Positions 1-11,500 of a DNA stretch of 64,000 nt are shown one piece after another; position 1 is the stretch's first letter, and each line of letters begins with the position of its first letter. Both the position numbers and the translations under genes were made by a program. This stretch comes from Symbiodinium natans (taxonomy: Eukaryota > Sar > Dinophyceae > Suessiales > Symbiodiniaceae), in contig CAJNDS010002767.1 in NCBI GenBank assembly GCA_905221605.1, positions 220,563-284,562 of the forward strand. The letters run 5' to 3'. Below the pieces are notes generated by a model that saw only the letters and a program-made list of their open reading frames with translations, searched no databases and was not told the origin of the DNA.

Positions 1-582
1 TGTGCTAAGCAACAGCAGTCGCGACCTCCAAAAAAATGACGTTTGAACAGGCTCCCCCTTCCACAAACCTCAAAACTAGAGCCGGAATCGGTAGACGAAG
101 CGACGGTGTCCGAGAAGAGGGTCCTTCATTGACAGCGCAAGCTTCCGATTCAGTGTGATGGTCGGCGTTGAACCATCATACCTGGCAGCGTGCGCCTGCT
201 AATGGTTCACCCCCCGCCACCCATTAGAAGGGGCTTAAGCAGAGAAGAGTGTCGTTTCAGTGTAGGGCTCGGGATGCAAGTGTCTCACCCTTGATATGCT
301 GAACATTTTCAAGTTGAAGGGCCCGTCCCGAACTCTTCAGAGGGCCCTCAAGCCCATATGCAAGCCCCTAAACCCCAAACTCACAAAGCCCAAACCCCCC
401 ATAGCTTCAAGAACCTGAACTCCAGGGCCAACCCGACCCAAGCAGTGGCTTGGCCTGGCCTGGTCTGCTTGAGTATCTGCTGAAACCGAGCCTTGTGTTG
501 GCGAAGTCTTCTGTAGGAAGGAGGAGGTGGGTCAAACTTCCGCCTGCCATATACCGAGGGCTCAGGAAAGTCTAGGTCTCAG
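1..582. other. non-genic sequence
   Basis: I see no supportable gene here. The stretch contains short C-rich words such as CCCCTAAACCCC that look like degenerate telomeric repeats, which recur throughout the first 52 kb. Confidence 0.5.
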
Positions 583-778
583 GAATTCTGCCGCTTCCTC
601 TGCCGCATGGCCCAGCGCTGCATGCTTTACAAGATGAGTGGAAAGACGGAGCAGAGCCTACCCGGAACCGTGTGATAGACGATGTCGATGACATGGACAA
701 CAACCGGCTGATCTAAGCGGGCCCCTGCTGCAAATCGCTGCCTCCATGGCCTACGCGTCCCACAAACACCAGCTATGA
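583..778 (+). pseudogene. RNA polymerase second-largest subunit fragment (RPB2/beta family), decayed
   Basis: Seen: an acceptor-like TCTCAG ends at 582 and is followed by an open frame that starts EFCRFLCRMAQRCMLYKM and stops at 673-675. Two bases out of frame, from 672, comes DDVDDMDNNRLI, then a TAA at 714-716, then AGP, and after a one-base slip LLQ. Known: the second-largest subunits of cellular RNA polymerases carry a conserved DDxDxxxNxRLxxAGPLL segment, preceded by a hydrophobic F-L-M-R-L-like stretch. The spacing here matches that segment position for position, and the TAA falls where a leucine is usual, one base from TTA. Inferred: this is a broken gene fragment with at least two frame changes and one in-frame stop. 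An intron could explain one of the shifts. It is not clear whether it descends from Pol I, II or III or from a virus-like homologue. No further part of the gene was recognised nearby. Confidence 0.45.
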
Positions 779-2461
779 GGTGAAGTCCATGTCACACCTA
801 TACAGGGCAACCCAAGAGCTTAACCAACAGCCGCTCACCTTATTTATGCCCTATATCCCCAAAACTCCGCCACCCCAGCGACCCTAAACCGAGCAGAACC
901 CCGGGCTATGTCAAGGTGCTTGACAAACTGTCTCTGATGGTACTCTGAGCGGCAGGCTGTGCTCGCTCTGCGCATGCAATGAGGGCTTGGGGTTCAGATG
1001 GGCGGATCGAACCAGGACCAAAACCTTGTGCTGCCAAAAAAACATACTTCAGGTGCCCCAAGAGGTGCGGCTTCTGTTGTCTGAGGAGCCTGGCGGCAGC
1101 CGCAGCCAAGTGGGAAGAAAACCCAGGAAACCGTTCGGAACCCCAATGTGCTCAGAACCCCAATGTCTTGGCCCGCTTTGTGGGCGGAGTGCTGGAGGTG
1201 TGGATGCAGGCAGGAACTCCACGTTCGGTTCCTGGAGTCCCTACAAAACTCTGCCAGACGCATGCGATCCGAAGTTGCGGGTGAACGTGCAGGAGAGCCC
1301 TGCTAATTTAACTCGTCGACCCTAATCCTGGCCCCAAAAGCCGTCCTTTTCCCTTGTGCCCTGAAGCCTATAGACTCCTCGAATCCCAGAACCTCAGCCT
1401 ACAATCCAGAGATTGGGATGTCCGCCAAACTTGGATCTTGGGGGCTGTGGGCTTCAGCTTCAGACCTTGACTTTACATTCTCAAGCTTTGGGTTCAGGGT
1501 GTGTTACTACCATATAGACTTATTTTTCTGTGTGTGTGGTTGGGGGGGAGGCCTTCCAAGAGCAGTCGGCGGTGATGGTGCCAGGTCCACGTGGGGTTGG
1601 AGGTTGTTCCGCACGAGCCAATTCACCTCACTCCCGAACACAACTCCAAGTTGCGGGTTTTCGGGCCCTAGCACTAGTTTGGCTAGGGAGGGTGGGAGGG
1701 GGGGAGCGGGGGGAGGGGGGGGTGCGAAGGAAAGGATTTTAAATTGCGGGCATGCACATACCCATCGTGATGGGGCTTAGACCACAAAAATGTCATCGAC
1801 TGTCCAACAACTTTTGCCCTACATTTAGATGGAGCTTCAGTGCATCGGATGCCGCCGAGTGGCATCGAGGAGGATGGCAAATCGGAAGTACAGCCTGCGG
1901 GCTCAATCCTGTGCTCTATGCCTTGTCGGGGGTCTAGGGGGAGCACGCAAAGCATTCAGTCCGGTGATAGGTAACAGGGAAATGAGAACTCGATATCCCG
2001 CAAGTGTGGATCGCGTGTGATGTCTGGATGGGTTTCTGCGCAACGGAATATTAGAAAAGAAGTTGTTCTGCCAGCTGTTTCCACTTACTCACTCATGACA
2101 TGAACGCGCACACATCTGTCATTCAACCGCCGACTGGGTTCTGCCCCCTGCCCAGGAAAATTCACATTGTCACACAAGTGGTCACTATTCTTTGGAAGAT
2201 TGTCAGCAGCTAGCACTGCTTAAGCCTTTCATGCAACCAACTGTCCCCCAATCGCTCTGCACACATCGCTCTGAAGCAAACACTGTAAGCACCTGTAGGT
2301 GCTAATCGCATCACCCTGGATCTTTGGGGCAAGCATGCAGGCAACGTGATTGAAATGCAAAGCACTACATCAACCAGCAAATAAGAAGGACGCGATGTCC
2401 CTGCGGAAGTACAGTACCTCTGCCTACCCTTACGGTAACCTCTTCCAGACAGAAGTCTCAG
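779..2461. other. non-genic sequence
   Basis: Open frames here are short, overlap on both strands and resemble nothing I recognise. There is a G-rich stretch near 1690-1725. No gene is supported. Confidence 0.4.
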
Positions 2462-2506
2462 TCGCGCCGAGAAGCAGGGCCGCGATGGTGACGACAAACA
2501 TGTCCT
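2462..2506 (+). CDS. candidate short internal exon, unknown product
   Basis: A 45-base segment lies between an acceptor-like AGTCTCAG (ending 2461) and a strong donor GTAAGT (starting 2507). In one frame it reads RAEKQGRDGDDKHV, a charged composition typical of coding sequence; the phase is 1 base before and 2 bases after. It does not stand as an open frame of notable length by itself, as expected for a small exon. No partner exon was identified with confidence, so it may be a relic or a chance match. Confidence 0.25.
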
Positions 2507-3020
2507 GTAAGTACAGCCAAGAAACGTGGCCTAGAACTCAGAAAGCCTGAGGCCCCCAAAGCACCCCTCATCCGAACGTCTCTCACACTCGACAACCCCG
2601 CAACATCTGCCGAACGGATGCAGCAACAAACGTTCATACTGTCAGCCCAGACAGCAGCTGAAGAAGTCCATTTTGGAGTGATCGATGCTTTTTGTTCAGG
2701 ATATGTGTACATTGCGCTACAGAGTGGCAGACCACACCGCTCGAAGCCTCGCATCAGCCGCATGGTGCCTCAAGACCTGCTCCTCATGTTGTACCAGTGT
2801 ACCACGAACCCAAGTCCCGAAAGCTGCGCTTCTCTAAAGATCTCACGGCATCCAAGTCTAAGAGTCTAGGGCATTGCCAGTACAGGACCGAAGGTGTCTT
2901 TAGGTGGGACTTTAACGCATTCCGGCAAACCTTCGACGTTCAGGGTGTCTAGTCTGCCTCGACCGCCGAGTCCAGACCGACATCGGGCTCGAGGCACGCA
3001 CTCGCCTTGAGGATTTGCAC

Positions 3021-3728
3021 TTAGAGGGTTTTGGGGGTACGGGGTTTAGGGTTTAAGCACATAAGGGTAGGATCCGAGTAGTCGCCGACCTTTAATTCAA
3101 AGTTTCGGGGAATCTTGCAGACCTGACGAATTTGTTGCCAGTGGCCCGGCAACCCTACCATAAAGTGCTGTAAATTACACACTGAACACTTGACCGACTT
3201 CATCCCTAACCCCAAGGGACCACATTGCAGGCGATCTACGAGAAAAGTGCCAAACGTTGAACTCAAAGCTGTGAGGGCCTACATAGCTGTTTTGTTATTG
3301 TCTTCTGGAGTCCTGGCGGCTATTTGAGATTCAAGGAACAAGCGGGTGCCTTTGTTGAGCCAGCGAGCACTCAAGCCGGCCAAGGAGCAGAGATCTTCTC
3401 CGCGAATTCTGCCAGGGCGTTCATGTCTACCCGAACTGCAGTTTTTGCTTTCTCCTCGCAAAGCTTCGAGGCAATGGACTCATCGAGGATTTGGGTGTAA
3501 AGTGGCGCAATGAAGAGTCATTGCCCGTGCAAAAGCCAAGCAAGCAACCTTGAGCCAGATCTGGCTGATTGATACAGTTCGTTTGGTTCCTAATTCGAGC
3601 CCATTGAAGGCTTCCACCTGAGAGGCAATTGGGCTCATAATGGATTGCATCAACACAGCATTTCGGCCCAATTCTTCAAAGGCTGGATGCCACCTACAAC
3701 TTAGGCAAGGAAGTCCCGAATCCAACAA
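3021..3728 (-). pseudogene. minus-strand run of protein-like frames, split gene or frameshifted relic
   Basis: On the minus strand three adjacent segments read well but in different frames. The first (3728 down to 3480) includes EELGRNAVLMQSIMSPIASQ, which is followed directly by a GT that could be a donor. The second (3490 down to 3371) includes DESIASKLCEEKAKTAV and ALAEFAEKI before a stop, and an overlapping frame continues with LSARWLNKGTRLFLESQ to 3279. The third (3266 down to 3021) includes GHWQQIRQVCKIPRNFELK and runs into telomere-like DNA (CCCTAAACCC) at its end. The pieces could be exons separated by small introns, or a relic with frameshifts. I recognise no family. Confidence 0.25.
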
Positions 3729-6434
3729 CCTTCAGGCCACAAAGAACAATACCTCCAACATTGGCAACACCGAGTCTCCAGAAGATCGCGCCACATCTGC
3801 CGCAGTGGTGACCGGCAGCGCTCCTTCCGGCGTGTATGGGTTGGGGGGCAGGGTCCAGTGTGCAAAAGGACTGTTTGGCGGACTGGCTTAGAGCTTCAGG
3901 TTGAAGAGTTGTTTTTTACGTAGGGTAGCATCGAAGGTAATAGTTCACAGACGGCGTTTAGGGTAAGGCAAGCTTGTGCTCAAGCAATCGGATCTTTGTT
4001 TCGTCTAGTCAGCAAATGCTCGCCAAGTTGAGCTTTGCATAGCCGGGACAACTCAAGGCACCCCCTGAACCCGAAGGCAACAGCCAAGCAAGCCCTGCCC
4101 CCTGTAATCATAACTTTGCTTGTTTTTCAGCTCGCTTGCGTTGAGGGGAAGGTTTGGATGTGAGGATTACACGCTCAAGGCTTGAGGATGCTTTAAGGAT
4201 GCTTAAGGATGTTAATATTCTGAGGATGCCTCTGGTTCGCCGCCCTCAAGGTCCTGGATGGAAAGAGGCAGAACTTCTTCCTGAGCAACTCAAGGAATGT
4301 CATTATGTCTTTGCAGAAACGACAATGTGGGGGGGGAAGGGGGAGGGGGGTGCAAACACCGGCTTATGAACCTGTGGCCGGGCCCGGTGCTCAGCACTTC
4401 CGCCTCGAACTAACTTTCGAATTCCCGAGCAGACACCCCCCAAAACCTTGCAGCAACCCCTCCAAAGCTCGAGCCATATCTCTCGTGTCGAAATCGCCCT
4501 AACTGGTTCCCTCTCTCTGGCTCAGATATCATTTTTCTCACAAGAAGATACAGCCGCAATATGCGAGGGCTAGGTGAAGTGCCGAAGATACACACAAAAA
4601 AGCATCGTCAGTGAACCGTGCTGCAACCCAATCGAAGCGATGCACCACAACAGCAGCAGGAGCAAGGCCTTTTTTTAGGCCTGAATTCCAATCCTAATCC
4701 CGGTCTTACATCCCCCTCTATGCCCTTCTGCAGCTGAACAAGTGCCCCTCGGGAAATTTGGCTTAACAGGCGCCGTGAATTGCAAGCCCGGTCTCGGCTG
4801 TTCTTGAGGGGGTTCAGGGGAATTATTGAGGGGACCTCTCGGCCCTGCGCCGAGGTTCCCAAGGCAGCTCTTGCGCCAGTGAGCGGGCGAGGATGAAAGC
4901 CAGCTTCTGTTTCGAGCCTCGGCTTTCAAAGGAATGCCAGCCTGCAGGGACTGTAGGGTTGGGGACTGCGGGCTTAAGGATTTGAGAGTCAGTCTCAGAA
5001 GGCTACCCAAACCTGACTGAGGCCAACCAAGGCGGATTTCAAGGGTGAATAGGCTTAGCGATGTACATCCTAGAGCTCTCAAGCAGGTGAAATAGGGCAG
5101 CTTTTTGTTCGCCCAGTACAAAGAGAACTGTGGGTTAAGAGTTTGAGAGAAGTTTGTGATGTGGTGGCATGTCAAGGAAACCACAGCTGCAGGAACATGC
5201 GCCAGGAGCTGCAACAGGGTCGCGGCCGAGAAGTGCCAAGAAAGTGTAGTGATCCCAGGGCAGTCGAAACTTGCAAGTCCCCCCCCCCAAAGGTTAGAAA
5301 AAAACTCCCAGAGTTCCCTGGCAAAGCGGCTGAGCTCACCGACAAGGGGACGCACTTGCTCTGCTGCGCGCCTTCATCGAGGTGCAGTTGGGGGCGTCCG
5401 GAATTGAAGGATAGAGACAGACACATGCGGAGGGCTGCGGCGCCCATGCATAGCAAGCCTCTGATAAAGACCTCGTCATATCTTTCTAGTCCAACTCGCC
5501 CAAGCTGGCAGCGGAGCCGAAGCGCGAAGCCACGACAATGCCAAGGTGCGTGACAGGAAGTGAGGACCACAAGCTTATGCGTGGCATCTTTGTCCAACAC
5601 CTCACTGCGACCCTCTGAGAAATGGCATCATCTAGTGCCTAGATGAGCCTGGAGCCTCGGGGCTTTGCATAGCGGTTGGGGTTGGCCTTGGGCGTCCGGC
5701 TTCTTCGGCAGCTTCTTTCTGATTGGTGCCCCAAGCAGAGGTACATGATCTCATGCGTTGATAATCCAGAATTACTGGGTTTGGGATGTCCATTAGGAAG
5801 GTTCGGGTCGGTCCCTTCAGACTTCAGCTCGATCTCAACACGTGCGGCGAGTCACTCATCATGGCTTCCTTCACCTCGGAGAGCACAGATTCGTACACAT
5901 AGGCCCTAGGTCGCAGGGTGTAGCGGTTTAGGCATATGCTGATTATGCTGCACCTGTGCCCGAGCACCGTACACTCCAACTCCGCCACACAGACATGCCT
6001 TTATCCGCAAGTTTCCAACCAGAGGCCCGAATTCCCGAAAGGCCCTGGACTCACGAGCCATCTTAAACCTGGATTTCCGACACACCAGTCCCAAAGGTCA
6101 GCGCAACTTGACAGGCACCTTCGGACCCTTTGTTGACAGAACCTTGACACGGAACTCTGCCGAGAAAGGCGGAGAACGGAAAGCTACGTGCTAAAGCGGA
6201 AGGTCGCAGTGCTACCAAAGGCCATGAAGTCCGACTCTGCCACCTAACTACCCGGGGTCATAAAATTGGAGGACAGCCCAGGCAGGCGGCTCCCATCACG
6301 CAACACCCGGCTGTCCACCAGCTCAAGGATGGTTTCCTTGAGGCGACATCCAGTGCCCATGGATTTATGTTGGCCCTAGGGGTTTTGGGACGAGTTTTCA
6401 ACCGTTGCTACCAGTCATAGGCCCCGAGTCTCAG
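3729..6434. other. non-genic sequence with one long chance-like frame
   Basis: The longest frame is 226 codons on the minus strand (5355 to 4675). Its C-terminal half is rich in Pro, Ser, Arg and Gly and it resembles no family. In a window this size a frame this long is only mildly unexpected. Near 6300-6405 a plus-strand frame reads HPAVHQLKDGFLEATSS and an opposite one reads RLKETILELVDSRVL; they conflict and neither is preferred. Confidence 0.35.
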
Positions 6435-6521
6435 CAGCGCATGCAGTCAGGCTTCATCCGCACAGCTGCTGAGGAGGCGATCCGCAACATGGACCTCAAC
6501 ACGATCGAGCCACAAGATCCG
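6435..6521 (+). CDS. candidate internal exon, 29 codons, unknown product
   Basis: An 87-base segment is bounded by an acceptor-like GAGTCTCAG (ending 6434) and a consensus donor GTAAGC (starting 6522). It is phase 0 at both ends and reads QRMQSGFIRTAAEEAIRNMD, then LNTIEPQDP. The alternating charged and aliphatic residues and C- or G-ending codons (ATC, CTC, ACG, GAG) suggest real coding sequence. The function is unknown. No flanking exons were joined to it; introns of kilobase size would be needed, or it is an orphan. Confidence 0.35.
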
Positions 6522-8270
6522 GTAAGCTAACTGGGGTTGGAAGTTTCATGGCCACTTTCTACCGTCGGACAGACTGTACGCCCTGAAAAACTTGCCGACT
6601 CCGCAAGCAAACCTTGCAAACCTTCATCCATAGATGAAGACACAATCCCTGGAACATCCCAAAGCATGTATTAAAGCTACGTGGCTTTAGCCCCTCGTGA
6701 GGGCATGTTAACCAATGCCTGCGATAGGAGTGCCGCTGACACCGGCAGATACGGGATATATGTGCTGTGTGCTACTGTGCCTCCACGATTGATGCAGCTG
6801 GACATCTGCGATTAGGAGCAACAATGGCCGACTGCACCCAGATCTAGGAGTTTGTCCAAGGCGCCTGTTTCCGAAATCGGAGGTATCCTGGCACACACTG
6901 GGGCTCCTATTTAAGCGGATATTGAAAAGGCATGCCCTTGCCTGCAGCCTGAAAAGATTGAAGTTGTGCACTGCTGTGCACAGGTCTCAAGAAGGACACG
7001 GAGGCTTGGTGGGATGCTGCATGCCCGCGCTGTCTTCGTCCCCTGGAACTCGCCAGGCCAAAAAACAAAGAACTCTTTACATCACTGATTCTCTGATGTC
7101 CGAGTGCAATGCCTCAAGGGCATTGCAGAGGCTGTAAGACTTTCAGGCGGAACATGTGAAATGGAGTCGTTGTAAATTCAGCATGAAGGTCGGGAAGGTC
7201 AGGAACGGCTGCAGATGGTTTCTGCCCCGTTCGCCATCCTCAGATGAGCTAAGGCAGCAATGGACAGAAGACTTGCGCATGCTTCGTCCTCGAAGAAATT
7301 CATAGAGACTTTATTCGAAATCCTCCTGAACCCCGAAAAAGCGAGCTTCGGCCCTGTGCACATGGCAGTCCTGGATCTGACAGGCGCTCTGGCAAGTCTT
7401 CCCCGAACAAAGCCGCCTTGACCTGCACCTGCTGGACTTGGGGTATGTTGGGAATCTAGGGATTTTTGCGGGTTTGGGGGTCTGAGTATATACGGCTTCC
7501 AAATCGGTACCTTGCTGGCGGGGCACGTGTCTTCAGGTGTTGCAGGTTAGGCTTCCTTGTGTTGAAGACGGGGGTTAGGCCGGGCATCGGGGGTGTGGGC
7601 GCCCCGGGAGTTCAATCTCCAGAGGAATGGGGTTGGTCTTGCGTTTGGCACTCAGCAAGCTGGGGCCGCTTCGGAAGGATCCATACGGTCCGGACTGGCA
7701 AATTTCAGGGCTCCCTGGACCTGGATCCGTGTTCGGAGACCAAGATCGCCGAGACTTCACAGCTCAGAATTCGTGCGCGAAAACAAACAAAAAGAAGCAC
7801 ATCAGCGACTGTCGGGGCCTCCAACTCAGCCGTTCAACGCCGAAAAGGCAAACAGACAGGCACGGGCGAACTCGGGCCTGCCAACAGCTCTGGTGCGTGG
7901 CGACGTGCAAGTAGGCCAGCACTTCCCGACCCAGAGCCGCATCTAAGGGCGCCGTCCTGAGGTGTAGTGTGGATCTGACAGGCTACCCCCTCAATCACGT
8001 TCACGTGGTGATGTGCAATGTGTTGAAGTTGTTAAGCCGGTACATGTAGCCTCTTCGCAGATGAACCCGGGAAGAGATAGGGCTAAGGGTTCCAAATCTC
8101 TTAGACGCGCGGTTCTCCTCTGTCCAAGGCTCAGCTCTTGACCGCGCACACCTGAGTGCAAGATAGTGCAAGCTGCATGCCGAGGCCTTCTTCAACCCCA
8201 AGCCCTGTCAAGCCTAAAGCGAGCTTGAAAGTGTTGGTTTTCAAGTGTAGAGGCGTGCGGCCCCTAAACT

Positions 8271-8532
8271 GGCTTCCGGCCGAAAGGCGTCTAGAACAAT
8301 CACACCATGATCTGGTCTCCTTCCAAACCCTTCCCCCAACTTTGCCCCTGGCCCCAGCCTGGCTGCCCCTTCAAACCCCCCTACCCTCCTGCCTCCTGAA
8401 CTCATGACGTGCGGGGTGTTGCACGATGTACCATGAGACATAGGACTTGGCTTTCCTTCATCTGCGATGCGCACGCTACACCCCGTGTTGGCCAGCCCGG
8501 CTGCCGAGGCGGTGCGCGCAAGCGTTTACAAT
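8271..8532 (+). repeat. dispersed repeat, copy A
   Basis: The left end, GCTTCCGGCCGA and then GCGTCT.GAACAA and GATCTGGTCTC, aligns with copy B at 31582. The right end shares the exact 17-mer GCGCAAGCGTTTACAAT (8516-8532) with copies B and D. The block CCCGGCTGCCGAGGCG before it recurs in diverged form at 19.6 and 38.2 kb. The middle is not conserved. A SINE- or MITE-like element is possible, but no terminal inverted repeat or target duplication was seen. Confidence 0.55.
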
Positions 8533-11500
8533 TTAGCGTTTGGCGCCTCTGCCCGAAACTCCAAACCACTTTCGGATGTATGGTTTCTACAGGGACTTCC
8601 AAACAGGCATCCCAGAGGCTCTTTGCAACCCAATAAACAAAAGCGAATCGGCTAAACGCAAACAATCCCCCCCCCCCCGCCGTAGAATCAAAGCAGCTCA
8701 CGACAAGAGAGGTTCAAGATCTCATCCCCCAGCCTGAAGCCCCGGGAACCCGAAATGGAACCCGAAATCCATGAGCAACCTGCGTGAACACCTTGAACCC
8801 CCAAAAGCTTGCGCATGGTGACCTCAATACCCGACACCTTTCAGCCATACATGGCTGCAAGCCAAGGCACTTAGGTTGAAGGCAATGCTTCGCAGGAGCC
8901 GCCGCGTCGCATCTTTGGCACCGCGGCGGTCCAGTGCACGAAGCCCTGCAGGCGTACAGGTTGAGGAACCGTCTCGGGCTTTCGATCTCAGACTGTGCTA
9001 GCTTCCGTGCAGGGTATACAGCTCTTTAAGGTTTTCCACCAAATGTCGTAGTACAGGCGAGTATTTCCCGGTATCATGCAAACAAACCTAACACCGCCCT
9101 TCATTGTATTAAAGAAGCCGATGCGGGCCGTGCACCATAAACCCTTCCTGTCCTGAAGATTGAAACCCGAAGCCCCTGAGGCAATCCATCTCTCTTGAAG
9201 AGCTCTGCCACAACTTGATATGATCAGCTTCTTCGTCCAGCGTCTTACATAGAACCAACCTACTTGGCTCATGGCCCGCGAACACCGACATTGCACCCTG
9301 TACACACAGTGATCCGCAGAGACTTCTTCCCTTAAACGTTTCAGTGCTGCAAACGCACGCGCAACCCTTGAAGCTTGAAGCCCGAGCGGGAAGGCCGATT
9401 CGGACCTTGCGCAAAAACTGAAAATCACAAAAGAGGTGGGCATGTGCCATCGTGTGCCATCACGCGCCTCGCTTGCCAAGCTGCCGTGCCAACTGCGGCC
9501 CCATCACCCAGGGGCCTACGAAGCAGCGAAGCGGGGGATACGCCGGTCTGCTTGCCAGACTCAATCATCATATTGTGGTTTCTCAAGGCTAAAGACCCTT
9601 ATTTGACGAAAATAAACCAACGCTGCAGCATAGCCGCGGGCCCCAAACGAAATGTTCATGGGGCTTGCATCGAATCACGGATCAGGCTGGTGAAGCTGCA
9701 TGTGCTAAATATCCAGACAACCGTGTCTACAGCCGCTCTAACATCGCGCCGCCGTTGGTACCCTTGCGGCTTGAGATCTGGAAATTGTGCAGGCTTACAG
9801 GGGCTAGGTGAGCAGCCGAAAAACAACAAAGGCTCCCGAACCCCCAGACGGTAAGTGGATCCAGCATGTTTCTAGAGGTGTGCCGGCCTAGGCCAGTCGA
9901 GGCCGCAGACAAGGCCTCTAATGCCTGAGCAAAGAGCTCTCAAAATGATTTCGGTTTGGTTGGGATGGTGTAGGATTCTGAGCTCTGTAGTCTACAATCC
10001 CCTAAAAAAGCCCAAGCTGGCGGTGGCTTGGGCTTTGCTCCGCGAACCACGATGGAGGCACTGAGGCACTGGCAACCCAAACTCACCAGCTTTATCCGTA
10101 ATACAACCCGAACGCATTCCTGGCCTGGTCCTCAATAAACGCGTCGTACGCCTGCATATCCTCTGGTCGGAGGGCCTCCTGGTGTGCAGTTCAGAAACTT
10201 TGGGCCCTACCCTGCATCCTGTGGCTTAGGACTTCTAAGGCGCCGAGGATGTTTTGGGATCCTGCGAGGTATGCAACGTCCGATTTGAGGACACCGGCCC
10301 CGATGCACACACTTGCAAAATCCCAACAGCGAAGTTGTCTGACAAACTACGGTAACTTTTGTGAGAGACCTGCTTTCAAGGACATGACATATGCTCCCAC
10401 ATGCATCTCTTTGATATTCTTTGCAACTTAGGGTGTGGAAGATAGGGCTGAAGTAGCTTGAGTTCAGGCATACCTCAGCGAAACCCTGAAACTCTTGACC
10501 ATCAGTCGCCCCCTTCGGGACAGAATGTAGCATTCATTGACACGCAAGCGAGGGGTTCTTTGCCTGACTGCACTCAAGCTGAACTGAACCGGAAGGTTGA
10601 AGACTTCCGACAACGGGGCCTTCCAGATCCGAATGTTTCGGATCTCAGATCTGCCACTTCCATGACTTCGGCTCTCCTGGTTTGTTAGATGTTTCGGTCT
10701 CAGGTTCTTCATAGGTGAGGAGGGGGAGGTTTTCAGCGTACCCCGTTGGGGGCAACTTCGGGATCTGAGTCGGGTCGTCTAGGACTGGCCTTTTTTTGGA
10801 GCCTGGAGGCCTCTTTGCACACGCTGGGGCGGAGGTGGAAGTTAGCACTTTGGATTGCATAGCGAATGGAGGTCATTTTGGGTACCTTCAATGCACACTC
10901 TTGGATCATGTGACTGTTCGATCTGTTCAGTATGCGTGCTTCATATTGCTCACACTGGAGATGCTCGCGATCCACATGGCCTGGCATCACTATCAGGCAA
11001 CCTTGTGCATCCTGCAACCGGGACTTTTCTGGATGTGGGTGCATGTCAGACCCTGCTTTGGTTCGCGATATCTTGAACGCTAGCTCCTTAGACCCGAACA
11101 TCTGACTTGAGGCGCTTGAAATGCCGGAATATTCAACAAGAACAACGCTGAGACAGGCCTGCCCAAGCTCTGTTGTGGCAGCTCCTGCACGGGCCGAACA
11201 GAGGATCGGATTGGCAAATTGGCTCAGGGTGTGTGAGGAGATGATTCTGTTTGGCGATAGCGGTTGAGACACCGACACCTACTCCAGCATGAAACCAACT
11301 TCGCAGCCCAGACACACAAAGCTAGACCGTGCGAAAAGGGCCTTCGGGCTGCAAAAAGCACGGCCTTCGTAGAAAGCCACATCCACGCGCAGGTCTTCTG
11401 CCATCGCAGATTCGCCTGAAAAGAAGCGCTCCATTAAAGCCAAATCATCTTGTCACCGTGCCTTATAAGCTCGGACTCAAGGTTTACAGTACCTGGACTG

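Noticed and set aside
4675-5355. 226-codon minus-strand frame
   Set aside because: No motif, biased composition, other open frames overlap it; the length is only slightly above chance for this window.
10733-11278. 181-codon minus-strand frame with competing plus-strand frames
   Set aside because: At least three frames are open over the same bases and none resembles a known family, so no strand can be preferred.
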